A stretch of DNA of 64,000 nucleotides from JADJGC01 sp964576925 (GCA_964576925.1 CAZNWJ010000004.1:133925-197924); one strand, 5' to 3'. Shown: positions 10,101-18,879, numbered from the stretch's first letter. Made by a program: numbers and translations. Notes: generated by a model not told the origin, from the sequence alone.

Positions 10101-12475
10101 TGGTCATTCATCGGTGCCCCTACGACGATGTCGTCGGCGCCGACTCCGTCGACATCTCCAGCGGTAGATACGGCTGTACCGAATCCGTCACCAGCAATGC
10201 TGGCTGTCGCTGTGTAGGAAGGCGCGCACTCACACGCATCGCCGAAACCGTTCGAGTTTGCGTCGAGTTGATTGCTGTTCGGGACCAGCGGGCAGTTGTC
10301 AGACGGATCTACAATACCGTCGCCATCCAGATCAGTGTAATAGCAGAGCCTGGCAACAAAAGCATCGATGTACTCATAGGTTCCATCAAATGGGCTTTCT
10401 GTCGGAAAATCATCTGACCATGTACGACCAGTCAGTATGGCGTAATTCGCGCTATCAAGTACGATCTCAAATGCTGTCTCGTCCTCGGTACCTCCCAGGT
10501 ACGAGCTGAACTCCAGCGCATTGCCCGACGGCGATAGCTTCGTCACAAAAGCATCAGTCCGGCCAAGCTTATGCCCGGAACCATACGCGCCACGGATTGG
10601 AAAAGCAGAGGAGCCTGTCCAACCGGTTACATATGCGCAGCCAGCATTGTCAACAGCAATCCCGGCTCCCGCGTCGTCCCATTCGCCACCCAAGTACGTG
10701 CTGTACTCCAGAGTGTTTCCCAAGGGAGAGAGCTTGGTTACAAAAACATCACCTTCGAATTGACCACCGTTGAAACTCGCATCATAGGCGCTGAGTGTAG
10801 GAAAGTCTATCGATCTCGTCCACCCCGTTACATATGAACATCCAAAGGAATCAACTGCTATCCCCGTGCCCGACCCATGCTCAGTTCCACCCAGAAAGGT
10901 GCTGAAGATCAGAGCATTTCCAGTAGGCGATAGTTTCGTCACAAACGCCTGCCGCCCACTATTCATGTTCGCCTGAAAAGGATTGTACGTCGGAAAATCG
11001 AAGGACCGGGTAGGTCCCGTCACATAAGCGCACTCAGATCTGTCCAAAGCAATATCAACACATTTCTCGTCGAGAAAACCGCCCAAGAATGTACTGTAGA
11101 GGAGACTTGTACCATCGATCGACAACCGTGTAACAAAGGCATCAAAGCTAGAGATGGGGCCGTTGAAGCTTTCATCAAAGGCATTCTGGACTGGGAAATC
11201 GACAGACGAAGTATGTCCGACAACGGTCGCGCAAGCGGACTCTCCAACGGCGATACTGAATCCCCATTCATGATCTGAACCACCGAGATAGGTACTATAT
11301 AGTAGAACATTGCCAGACGGGGACAGTTTGGTGACAAATGCATCATCGCTGCCTCCCAATGAACCATCAAAGGCGTTTACCAGAGGGAAGTCAGTTGACC
11401 CGGTAACGCCCGTCACGTAAGCACTACCAGAATTGTCCACCGCAATTCCATAGCCTTCTTCCCCACTCTCCCCTCCCAAGTAAGTGCTATACTCAAGCTG
11501 GTCACCCGTTGGTGCTAACTTAGTTACAAATGCCTGGCCATAGTCCTCATGAGTCGTCGTCTGAAATGGATCCTTAAGGGGAAAGTTGTTGGAGAGTGTA
11601 ACGCCGATGACGTAGACCCCGCCGTTCGGATCGACGGCAAGTCCATTGGGGGTGTCTTCCCCGTTTCCTCCCAAATAAGTACAAAAAGATAACACAACTT
11701 GCCCTTCGCCCGGAGAACCTGCACTCGCATTCGCAGCTGCGAGTCTTGTCTGGGATCGAGTGACTTGACGCGATTCTGGGATGCTTGAAGTATCTCGATC
11801 AATCAGCGTAGCAAACGGCGCCAACACATCTCCCCATTCAGTCGACAGATGCGTACGCCCCTCGTGATCGGTCGACTCCTTGGATATGCCATCGTATGCG
11901 ATTTTGAATACTGAATGAGTCTCCTCTTCTGAAAGAACAAACTCGTAGGCCAATTGCTGCTCTTGATCGCTGCTGAGCCGCAAGTTCATGCCGGGATAGA
12001 TCTCTTTGAGAGTCACTGTCTCAAAGTTCGGCACATCCGTTCGCCACTTGCTTGGATCATTGCCGATGAAGTAGTTGCACTTATACTCCAACAGGCCTTC
12101 ACCAATGACTGCGACATCAGGGTTCGCGCCGACGAAGTTGGCAGTAATTGCCAATTGCTCGACAGAGTCTTTTTGGTGTGCGATTCTGCCTTTCGGATCC
12201 GAATCAGACAGGTAGTCATCTTGCACTTCGAAGGAACTGTTGTCCACTTTCCTTAGAAACTGGAATACGACTTTATCTTTGCAGATCCAAACAACCGCCC
12301 CTCGGGCACTTGTTCGAAACTTTACCGCCTCATCCCACTGCCCCATGTTCTTGGTAAACACGAGAGGAATCCCGCGCATGTCCTCGACGATTGGCTGCGA
12401 GGCCTCCACATTACACGCGGACCAAGTGCTGACCAGCGTAATAGTCAGAGCGACGGCAATAAGCTTCGATGTCAT
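7187..12475 (-). CDS. Secreted mosaic protein: SBBP and FG-GAP propellers, TSP3 repeats, papain-like module, dockerin
   Basis: The frame opens at 12544, but the start is set at ATG 12475, four bases after GGGAGG, which opens a signal peptide (MTSKLIAVALTITL) and gives 1,762 residues. In order: an N-terminal domain of the type that precedes SBBP repeats (NMGQWD, YPGMNLRL); seven SBBP beta-propeller repeats, each with YSTYLGG (about 248-708); a calcium-binding thrombospondin-3-like stretch (DLDGDGIVDPSDNCP); FG-GAP/integrin-type repeats (about 755-1155, DVDGDGHADILVGA); a second TSP3 stretch; the shared module with Cys1280 in GSCFGFA and His1377 in GGHAVVPYR; and two dockerin-like repeats (about 1695-1762) ending PCAACP. 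Many Asp-rich loops suggest calcium stabilisation. Substrate and role are unknown. Confidence 0.85.
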   Translation of the reverse strand: MTSKLIAVALTITLVSTWSACNVEASQPIVEDMRGIPLVFTKNMGQWDEAVKFRTSARGAVVWICKDKVVFQFLRKVDNSSFEVQDDYLSDSDPKGRIAHQKDSVEQLAITANFVGANPDVAVIGEGLLEYKCNYFIGNDPSKWRTDVPNFETVTLKEIYPGMNLRLSSDQEQQLAYEFVLSEEETHSVFKIAYDGISKESTDHEGRTHLSTEWGDVLAPFATLIDRDTSSIPESRQVTRSQTRLAAANASAGSPGEGQVVLSFCTYLGGNGEDTPNGLAVDPNGGVYVIGVTLSNNFPLKDPFQTTTHEDYGQAFVTKLAPTGDQLEYSTYLGGESGEEGYGIAVDNSGSAYVTGVTGSTDFPLVNAFDGSLGGSDDAFVTKLSPSGNVLLYSTYLGGSDHEWGFSIAVGESACATVVGHTSSVDFPVQNAFDESFNGPISSFDAFVTRLSIDGTSLLYSTFLGGFLDEKCVDIALDRSECAYVTGPTRSFDFPTYNPFQANMNSGRQAFVTKLSPTGNALIFSTFLGGTEHGSGTGIAVDSFGCSYVTGWTRSIDFPTLSAYDASFNGGQFEGDVFVTKLSPLGNTLEYSTYLGGEWDDAGAGIAVDNAGCAYVTGWTGSSAFPIRGAYGSGHKLGRTDAFVTKLSPSGNALEFSSYLGGTEDETAFEIVLDSANYAILTGRTWSDDFPTESPFDGTYEYIDAFVARLCYYTDLDGDGIVDPSDNCPLVPNSNQLDANSNGFGDACECAPSYTATASIAGDGFGTAVSTAGDVDGVGADDIVVGAPMNDQLAANAGRAYVISGVDGSLIWTLGSATGNPAGEQFGTSIDGGSDITGDAVPDIVVGARYNSTQASQAGAATVFSGASGAAVTVESGYPTASNWLGTSVAVLGQVDGDALSDYAGGAPNKSEYGSGTVYVIQGTNGSGGAIIDTINGLAGDYLGSSLAAVGDVDGDGHADILVGAYGTSAAVPGRAGVYSIFPTDSLIFGFVGEANGDQFGRSVAGGGDYNNDGINDFIVGAPFNAAGGFQAGRVYVYSGQDGGLLTTLTGAANENFGWSVSFVEDINHDGFDEVAVSSPGENSFDGLVQIFGGGSGLLLYAMPAPTPDALAGWAITGQPDCDGDGSSDLVVGAPMASPTSAGRAFVYFLGDSDNDGLIALKDNCPYAYNPLQTDTDADSIGDACDECVDIAVEPWQFGNSGANMWPQSWWQQFSYCYPNSPCEVFCILCQSSSFPNWDLFVSAIGEDQAYFDPPPGEVTYRPSALAEWEALRGAWTGSCFGFAAGSSLFFDDLLEVGTVFPGYSSLNEVPLSGDSRSLINKLYLYQFGYYQQERINDAYNTTTPSQTLSNCKEMFNRTPRNDQVLMMFNQAPSGGHAVVPYRCLQDGSNPALWYIYAHDSNLPEDTTQRVTIDLSADTWSYTGLPGWGGDRGLFLLDSVSNYTAPLVLTDTAEATNKIAFLTGQADSAVFESAAGTIGFDQNGTYGSVVGGSPIIPVDGTESSPIGYFLPTGEWYHRATGVVDGVFTVVDGQKRIFRYGGAKSGIISAAYRPNLVAPSLTSYGVDGKSGRGIYDSIFIEVISISPDTEVVVQLSGLEIPPGDSVTLSLTPEQQVQFDNYGSETSYDLLVQIVSEVEDTTFYTEEVTIGASTSHLITPDWRPENDSIVIAIDTSMTGDFDDSVMVVPSVQLPQFVCGDADGTGIVTISDAVYLINYIFGGGPAPAPVVRGDADCNGIVTISDAVYLINYIFGGGAAPCAACP

Positions 12476-12583
12476 GCGACCTCCCGGAAAGGTGCGGAGT
12501 TCTTGTATGTCAGACGCCATTGGCGCATGTTGTCTTCTGTTCAAAAACCTTAATGAGCGGAGAAGAAGTGCTTCTTTGGGTTA

Positions 12584-15500
12584 CTACGGGCACCCCGCAC
12601 ACGGCTGTGCGCCGCCCGCGAATATGTAATTAATCAAGTACACAGCATCCGAGATCGTGACAATTCCGTTGCAGTCGGCATCTCCGCGAATTGTCGGAGA
12701 CGGCGGCGGACCGCCGGCAAAGATGTAATTGATCAGATAGACCGCGTCGGAGATCGTAACCAGGTTGCTACCATCAGCATCACCGCAGAGGAACTGTGGG
12801 GGCTGCTCGTTAGCGATTACGATCGTCGAGTCAAAACCACCAGTCATGCTGGTGTCAACGGCGATCACAACGCTGTCTCCTGATGGTCGCCAGTCCGGCA
12901 TGATCAAGTGCGATGTTGAGGCACCGATCGCGATGTTCTCGGAGTAGAAGGATGTGTCCTGAGTCTGAGTCACAATTTGGATTTCGAGATCATAGCTGGT
13001 TTCGGACCCAAAATTGTCGACCTGAACTAGGTTTTCGCTGTTGAGTGTCAGGGTGACCGAATCGCCCTGCATCAGTCCCAGGCCGGAAACATTGACAACG
13101 ATTTCGGAGTCCGGTTCAATGCTTATGATTTCGATGAAACTACTGTCATAAATGTCCCTGGTCGCCTTGACTGGTGACCAGCCGAAGGCTGTGAGCGCAG
13201 CAGTTGTGGAATCACTACTAAAATTGCAGCTGATGATCCCTGACTTGGCGCCCCCGTTTCGAAAAATGCGTTTTTGTCCATCGACGACGGTGAACACACC
13301 ATCAATCACTCCGCTGCCGCGGAAATACCATTCGCCAGTGGGCAACAGGTAACCGATGGGCATTGTCTCCGCGCCATCAGCCGGAATGATCGGACTGACG
13401 CCTTCGATGGAGCCAAACGGCTGCCAGCCATTGAAACCAAGGCTGTCGGAGTCCGACTCGATAAGAATCGAATCAGCTTTTCCAAAGTAAGCCGTTGCTT
13501 TGCGAGTGCCTTCCGCCGTATCCGCGAGGACTAGGGGAAGCAGGTAACTGGAAACTGAGTCGGCCAGAAACAGTCCGGTTCTTCCACCCCACGCCGGCTG
13601 ACCGCTATAGCTCCAGCTGTCTGATTCAAGATCGATGGTGACTCTCTGGGTTGTGTCGTTAGGCAGGTTGCTGTCATGGACATACAAGTACCACAAATCG
13701 GGATCGCCGCCACTCTGCACGCAACGGTACGGCGCCACGGCATGCCCTCCCGGGCCGGCCTGGTTGAACATCATCAGGACCTGGTCGTTTCGGGGGATCC
13801 GGGCGAACATTGACTGACATTCCGTCAAAGTCTGCGCCGGCGTCGTTGTCGCGAGCTCCTCATTGAATTGCAGCTGCTGAGAATGCCCGAACTGATACAG
13901 GTAGAGCCTGTTGATCAGCTGTCGACTTGCAGAGCTGAGCGGAACAGTGGCGAGCTTGGTATGACCGGGGAAAAGCGAGTCAACACGAAAATAGTCATCG
14001 AAGAACAAGAAGCTGCTCGCCGCAAAGCCGAAGCACGAGCCTGTCCAGTCACCGCGCAGTGCCTCCCATTGTGCTACGGCTGACGGTCGGAACGCCACAA
14101 TCCCGGGCGGCGGATCAAAGTACGCCGCCGACTCGCCGATGGCGGACACAAAAAGCTCCCAATCAGGAAACGTCGAAGGCGAACACAGCAGGCAATACTG
14201 ATCGCACGGACTGACGCCAAAACAGTAGTTGAACTGCTGCCACCAGGACGAGGGCCACATGTTGGCCTCGCTGTTGCCGAAAGACCAATTGTCTTCCCCG
14301 GAGTCGAGACAGCCGACTCCATAGGCGCCGATTTGAACGCCGCAGGGGTTGTTGGCGGGAGCGCAGGGGGACGTATTGAGGACATGGTAATCGCCAGCCT
14401 CGGGATTGCAGAATAAGGGATCGAGAGATAAAACGTTCGACGTATCTAGAAGTAAGATCTCTGTTGTGTCACCACCAAACCACGCACTGTCGCCAGCATA
14501 GATATTGCTGCAGTCAACGTGAATTGAGTCCCATTGGCCCTCCGGATTCAAAGGGACTTCGAGAACCACATTGCAGCTGTTCAACATCAGATCGGTAGAC
14601 GAGAACGTGGATGGCAATATCAAACCTTGAATTGTACTCCCGGATATCTGAACCCTCGGGACATTGACCGCTCCTTGAATGACACTTCGATCAATAATCA
14701 CGCAGACTTCTTCGCTCAGCCCTTCAATCAGTCGAATACTACTTGAATCAGCAATAAATGGCGCAACAAGCGGCGCGACCTGAATCGAAATGTTGCCCAT
14801 GATTTCAGTGTTAGTGATTCTTCCACTCTTAATCCGCCTCAAATCTCCAAGAATTCTAGTATCTCTTATGGTTGGCACGAGGAGAACAGAACTGGCACTA
14901 ACGTCGCCTTCAACATCACTCTTCAGCAAAGTAACCGAGTCACTGCCAATGAACCCACAGCTGATGAATCTGCAGTCTTCGATTCGCCCCGCAGCGTCGT
15001 AGAAGAAGACATCATTATGATCGAATCGACAATTCTTGATGACGATATGTGAGAGGTAATTGTAGATCGCAAACTCTTCAGAATTGGTAATTGTAAAGCC
15101 TTCGATCACGCAAGGACTCTTGATTGTCAGGGCGGAGTTGGTGTCGCTTTCAGGCAGCCAGCTGGGGTCGGCATCAATGATCGTGTGCCCGACGTGCGCG
15201 GTGTCACTGTCTACCAGAATCATGCTGCCAAGGGCTATCGATTTCGCGCTGATTACTATGCGCTCATGGTAAGTGCCATCCTGCACCAGCACCGTATCCC
15301 CATCGGCTGCCCGATTGATTCCCTTCTGAATCGTCGCAAATGGTGCGGCTTCCGTACCATTGCCATTCGAATCGCTTCCTGACGTTGCCACATGCCAGAC
15401 GTGCTCATTGAGGCACCCGATATCTCGAGCCCCGATCAAAACGCCGCACGGATTGTTTGCCGGCGCGCACGGAGACGTATCGAAGAGAGTATAGTCACCT

Positions 15501-17974
15501 AGATTTGGATTGCAGAATTGTGGTGGTTGCGAGAAGACGTTCACTGTGTCAAACACGTCCGATGCTGACGCCGTGTCATGCACTCCGGTATACCAAGGGC
15601 CGCCGGCCGCATAGATATTGCAGCAATAGAAATAGAGTCTCCGCCAATTCTCGTCGAATGCGATTGGTGCGGGTAGGACAATGTTACAGGTATCGGCCCT
15701 CAGATAAATGCGGCGACCAGAGACCCTAACTATGGAATCTACAACTGTGCTGTGTCTGAGAGTTATAAATGGTTCGATATCATACGGAGCATCTACTTTT
15801 ATTGGCCCGGTTACTACACTGTAGTTAACATAGCACCAAAACTCATTGCCGCAGTCAATTCCATTGATCAAGCTTGAGTCTGCAACCAAAACCGCTTCAG
15901 TACCCAAGTAGATCCCGCCGCCCACTTTGCAGTCTTTCAAATGAGCTCGTGTAAACATGTATCCCTTAATTGAGTCCTCGAAGATACTCGCTCTGGAGAT
16001 GAGCCAGCCGTGTGTGCGCAAATTGACCTTTTCAACGGTGCTTGAGTCAACATAGAAGCAATTCTCAGTCGAAGAAGGTTGCGCGGTAATAAGTTCTCCC
16101 TGCACCAAAGAGTGACCTATCTTCACTTCTATGTGCCCAGCGGACTCGATTCTAACCCCGCAGTTGATCAGGGCGCATTCCCGAATCACTGGGGTCGAAG
16201 TGGGCTGACTTTGATACACGCACACATCCACGCCTTCGAATCGGCACTGCTGCAAAAAAGGATCTGACGAGATACTTAGTACGCCGTTGACATCCGCTCC
16301 ACCGGCTGTGATCGTAACTCCAACCAATGTTGGAACGTTAGTCCCATTCCCTACAAATCGAATTACGGCCGTAGTGTCCGCGGCTGGCAAATCCATCGGA
16401 TCACCATTGATGATTGTATTGGCTATGTGAACAGTGTCTCCGTCGCGCAGTAACAGACTTCCTACAACAATTGACCTGTCGTAATATGTGACACGTTCAT
16501 GGTACGTCCCATCCTCCACCAGCACCGTATCCCCATCGGCTGCCCGATTGATTCCCTTCTGAATCGTCGCAAATGGTGCGGCTTCCGTGCCGTTTCCGGT
16601 CGAGTCGTTTCCGGTCGTCGCTACATGCCACACATGTTCGTTGAGACAGCCGATGTCTCGAGCTCCGATTAAGACGCCGCAGGAATTGTTTGCCGGTGCA
16701 CAGGGAGACGTATCGAATATCCTGTAGTCGCCGAGTCCGGGATTGCAGAATTGGGGTGGCAAACTGGTAATGCCAACCGTGTCGAATGATGCATATTGGC
16801 TGCTGCCGACATTGAGCCAGGGGTCTAATCCGTTCGCGTAGACATTGGAGCAGTTTGCGTCTACGCTCAAGTACTCCCAAGTTTGCAATCCGCCCAAATC
16901 AATGGGGGCAGGCAACACAAGATTACTGCTGTCGAGCCAGATCTTGGCATTTCCAGAAACTCTTACGATTGAGTCAACCACCGTGCAGTGGGATAACGTC
17001 AGCCAAGGTGGCAGATCGCTGGGCGAGAACTTGATTGGTCCCTTTATAATGCTTCGATACACCCAACTGAAACTCTCGTTGCCGCATCTGATTCCACCCA
17101 GTATGCAGGAGTCTGCGACCAGCGATGCATCAATCGAACTAATGACACCGTTGACAGTGCAGTTTACAAGATTGCGCCCCGCAACGACACAGGAGACGTC
17201 TCCCCTAATAAGTGACGAGCGCGCGTGGAAGTATCCAGTTCCGAATATCTCGACGCCGTCGAGAACACATGAGTCGGCATCGACCATGGCTTCCGGGCCG
17301 TCTCCCTCCATTAGTCCATCGATTTCGCACTGCAGAAGCTCAAGAGGGCCGCTTCTGGTCCCAATACCACAGCTGACAAGGTGACACCTAATCAGTGATG
17401 GGTTGACTGACGGGGTCATGTTCCCGTAAGACTTGCGATAGTCATTGCCAAGAAGAACGCAGTCCCTCACCGACGCGCCGGCACCCGCGCAGAGGATACC
17501 GTCACTCGGTCCGTTTCTAATCGTGAATCCAGACAGCACAGGTACCCCAACGACATCTGTGATTCTCACAACACTAAGCGTGTCAGAGGGCGGAAGTCCG
17601 GTCGAGTCCCCATCAATGATCGTGTTTGTCGTATGAAGCGTATCCGCATCACGCAGAATCCAACTGCCCACGATGATCGCTTTCGAGTAAAATGAAATCC
17701 GTTCATGGTATGTGCCATCTTGCACCAGCACCGTATCGCCATCAGTGGCGTGGCCAATTCCATTCTGAATTGTGCGAAAGGGAGAGCTCAGACTCCCATC
17801 CCCGGTCGCATCCGATCCAAGGGGCGAGACATGCCAAACCACGCCAGCTCTCGCTTCAAGATTGGCTACCCCGCTCTTTGAGTCTTCACTTCTTAAACTA
17901 GTTGTAGAAAACAATACAGCAGACCCAAGTAAGAGGCCGGCTGCAACCGCGATAGTCAGACCTTTGATGGACAC
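12584..17974 (-). CDS. Secreted mosaic protein: three beta-helix units, papain-like module, dockerin
   Basis: The protein has 1,796 residues and starts with GTG at 17974, four bases after GGGAGG. The signal peptide covers about residues 1-29. Three homologous right-handed beta-helix units follow (about 46-445, 448-857, 859-1225). Each opens with a WHVxxxGxDxxGxG...PFxTIQxGI motif of the DUF1565 kind and, in units 1 and 2, closes with SPCAPANN..CGVLIGARDIGC. The shared module (about 1228-1728) carries Cys1314 (GSCFGFA) and His1411 (GGHAVAPYR). Two dockerin-like repeats end the protein as PCAGCP. Beta-helices of this kind usually bind or cleave polysaccharide, but no catalytic site was recognised. 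It is first of the three paralogues and has the best promoter. Confidence 0.85.
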   Translation of the reverse strand: MSIKGLTIAVAAGLLLGSAVLFSTTSLRSEDSKSGVANLEARAGVVWHVSPLGSDATGDGSLSSPFRTIQNGIGHATDGDTVLVQDGTYHERISFYSKAIIVGSWILRDADTLHTTNTIIDGDSTGLPPSDTLSVVRITDVVGVPVLSGFTIRNGPSDGILCAGAGASVRDCVLLGNDYRKSYGNMTPSVNPSLIRCHLVSCGIGTRSGPLELLQCEIDGLMEGDGPEAMVDADSCVLDGVEIFGTGYFHARSSLIRGDVSCVVAGRNLVNCTVNGVISSIDASLVADSCILGGIRCGNESFSWVYRSIIKGPIKFSPSDLPPWLTLSHCTVVDSIVRVSGNAKIWLDSSNLVLPAPIDLGGLQTWEYLSVDANCSNVYANGLDPWLNVGSSQYASFDTVGITSLPPQFCNPGLGDYRIFDTSPCAPANNSCGVLIGARDIGCLNEHVWHVATTGNDSTGNGTEAAPFATIQKGINRAADGDTVLVEDGTYHERVTYYDRSIVVGSLLLRDGDTVHIANTIINGDPMDLPAADTTAVIRFVGNGTNVPTLVGVTITAGGADVNGVLSISSDPFLQQCRFEGVDVCVYQSQPTSTPVIRECALINCGVRIESAGHIEVKIGHSLVQGELITAQPSSTENCFYVDSSTVEKVNLRTHGWLISRASIFEDSIKGYMFTRAHLKDCKVGGGIYLGTEAVLVADSSLINGIDCGNEFWCYVNYSVVTGPIKVDAPYDIEPFITLRHSTVVDSIVRVSGRRIYLRADTCNIVLPAPIAFDENWRRLYFYCCNIYAAGGPWYTGVHDTASASDVFDTVNVFSQPPQFCNPNLGDYTLFDTSPCAPANNPCGVLIGARDIGCLNEHVWHVATSGSDSNGNGTEAAPFATIQKGINRAADGDTVLVQDGTYHERIVISAKSIALGSMILVDSDTAHVGHTIIDADPSWLPESDTNSALTIKSPCVIEGFTITNSEEFAIYNYLSHIVIKNCRFDHNDVFFYDAAGRIEDCRFISCGFIGSDSVTLLKSDVEGDVSASSVLLVPTIRDTRILGDLRRIKSGRITNTEIMGNISIQVAPLVAPFIADSSSIRLIEGLSEEVCVIIDRSVIQGAVNVPRVQISGSTIQGLILPSTFSSTDLMLNSCNVVLEVPLNPEGQWDSIHVDCSNIYAGDSAWFGGDTTEILLLDTSNVLSLDPLFCNPEAGDYHVLNTSPCAPANNPCGVQIGAYGVGCLDSGEDNWSFGNSEANMWPSSWWQQFNYCFGVSPCDQYCLLCSPSTFPDWELFVSAIGESAAYFDPPPGIVAFRPSAVAQWEALRGDWTGSCFGFAASSFLFFDDYFRVDSLFPGHTKLATVPLSSASRQLINRLYLYQFGHSQQLQFNEELATTTPAQTLTECQSMFARIPRNDQVLMMFNQAGPGGHAVAPYRCVQSGGDPDLWYLYVHDSNLPNDTTQRVTIDLESDSWSYSGQPAWGGRTGLFLADSVSSYLLPLVLADTAEGTRKATAYFGKADSILIESDSDSLGFNGWQPFGSIEGVSPIIPADGAETMPIGYLLPTGEWYFRGSGVIDGVFTVVDGQKRIFRNGGAKSGIISCNFSSDSTTAALTAFGWSPVKATRDIYDSSFIEIISIEPDSEIVVNVSGLGLMQGDSVTLTLNSENLVQVDNFGSETSYDLEIQIVTQTQDTSFYSENIAIGASTSHLIMPDWRPSGDSVVIAVDTSMTGGFDSTIVIANEQPPQFLCGDADGSNLVTISDAVYLINYIFAGGPPPSPTIRGDADCNGIVTISDAVYLINYIFAGGAQPCAGCP
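15276..15352 (-). repeat. Direct repeat, copy in beta-helix unit 3
   Basis: These 77 bases match 16509-16585 with one visible mismatch, at an offset of 1,233 bases (411 codons). They encode the entry motif of a beta-helix unit (PFATIQKGINRAADGDTVL). Such near identity inside otherwise diverged units points to recent duplication or gene conversion. Confidence 0.8.
16509..16585 (-). repeat. Direct repeat, copy in beta-helix unit 2
   Basis: Partner of 15276-15352, in the same frame and orientation. The equivalent stretch of unit 1, near 17711-17780, is clearly more diverged, so units 2 and 3 are the younger pair. Confidence 0.8.
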
Positions 17975-18009
17975 TCTGCCTCCCAGACTTCAGTAGTAAC
18001 GTGTTGACG

Positions 18010-18037
18010 AATATAGTATTATCGCACGATTTGTCAA
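18010..18037 (-). promoter_or_regulatory. Strong sigma70-type promoter of the mosaic protein genes
   Basis: TTGACA (18032-18037, complement) and TATATT (18010-18015) are 16 bases apart and lie 36 bases before the GTG at 17974. The spacer and the last base of the -35 box are covered by one arm of an inverted repeat (18022-18032), which makes regulation by a DNA-binding protein plausible. Confidence 0.65.
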
Positions 18038-18111
18038 GTATCCGTACTGTCCTCGCCATCACCTGAGATTGAAAAAGAGGGTACGTCTCGGGTACGGACT
18101 AAATCGTGCGA
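18022..18111. repeat. Long-spaced inverted repeat overlapping the promoter
   Basis: TCGCACGATTT at 18022-18032 is repeated exactly as its reverse complement at 18101-18111. Each arm is followed on its inner side by a second matching block, TCCGTAC, after 8 or 2 bases. The arms are 79 bases apart centre to centre. The proximal arm lies in the promoter spacer, so the pair could be a two-site operator. No known regulator motif was recognised. Confidence 0.5.
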
Positions 18112-18601
18112 GGGGAACAAGCTGCATCAGTTCTGGGGTATGTCCTATGAGTAAGCGCCGCATCCAAGTCGAGAGGGGAGTAACGTATCTCTTCGGTAGT
18201 GAAAGGGAATCCCGAGCAATATCGTCGTACCGCAGATAACATCGTCAAGCCGGAACACCGCGACTCCCGGGAGGAGTTTCAGGGCACGCACAGTACCTCC
18301 CGCGATTGTTGCCACGTGCTTGACTACGAATCAATGAAAAAGATGACCTTTGGAGATCGCAGCTTGTCGCTGAGCCTTTGCTCTTCTCAAGATGGATCTG
18401 GAGAAGAACGAAGCTTCGGACGCAGTCGAGAACATTGCCGGGAGCGAATTGCTGTCGCCCTCAGCAAATCCCAGTCTTCAGCATATTGACCGTGGTTGGG
18501 TTTGACGACCGACAAAACCAGAAGCTGGCAACGGAGAATCAATACCTCCCCGTGCAGCCGAATGGGGTTTTCATGTCGTTGATAATCAATGTCTTACAAT
18601 A
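18112..18601. other. Gene-free stretch between the mosaic genes and tRNA-Ser
   Basis: About 490 bases without a credible gene. Short plus-strand frames here lack ribosome-binding sites and recognisable protein sequence. No tRNA, strong hairpin or repeat was seen beyond the inverted repeat at its left edge. Confidence 0.5.
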
Positions 18602-18690
18602 CGGAGAGGCAGGGATTCGAACCCTGGATACGGTTTTACCCGTATAACGGTTTAGCAAACCGCCGCCTTCAGCCTCTCGGCCACCTCTCC
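18602..18690 (-). tRNA. tRNA-Ser(GCT)
   Basis: An 89-base class II tRNA. The 7-bp acceptor stem GGAGAGG/CCTCTCC carries G73. The anticodon loop is TTGCTAA with anticodon GCT (complement of 18654-18656). A long variable arm is present and the T arm has TTCGAAT. CCA is not encoded. It reads AGC/AGU codons. Confidence 0.95.
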
Positions 18691-18845
18691 GGCGATATCT
18701 TACAGGTCGAGCCGCGGCCGGATCGCAGACCGAGCGCCTGTGGATCCGCGGCTTACCCGCGACAAGTATAGCAATGCCGGCGTAAGTGTCAACGGGAAAG
18801 ATCGGACGGAGCGAGCGCTCGTTAATCCCGCCTGCGGTCGAAACT

Positions 18846-18879
18846 AAAAAAAACCCGGCGGCACTGCTGGCCGCCGGGT
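18846..18879 (-). terminator. Rho-independent terminator of the cytochrome operon
   Basis: A 10-bp perfect stem (ACCCGGCGGC at 18853-18862, GCCGCCGGGT at 18870-18879) with a 7-base loop is followed on the minus strand by eight T residues (18846-18853). It lies just after the stop codon of the 11-heme cytochrome gene. Confidence 0.9.

Noticed and set aside
9602..10417. Plus-strand open frame of 271 codons inside the FG-GAP region
   Set aside because: It mirrors the repeat structure of the secreted protein on the minus strand and has no family features.
18199..18489. Small plus-strand open frame in the gene-free gap
   Set aside because: No Shine-Dalgarno site, no recognisable domain and a composition unlike the neighbouring genes.
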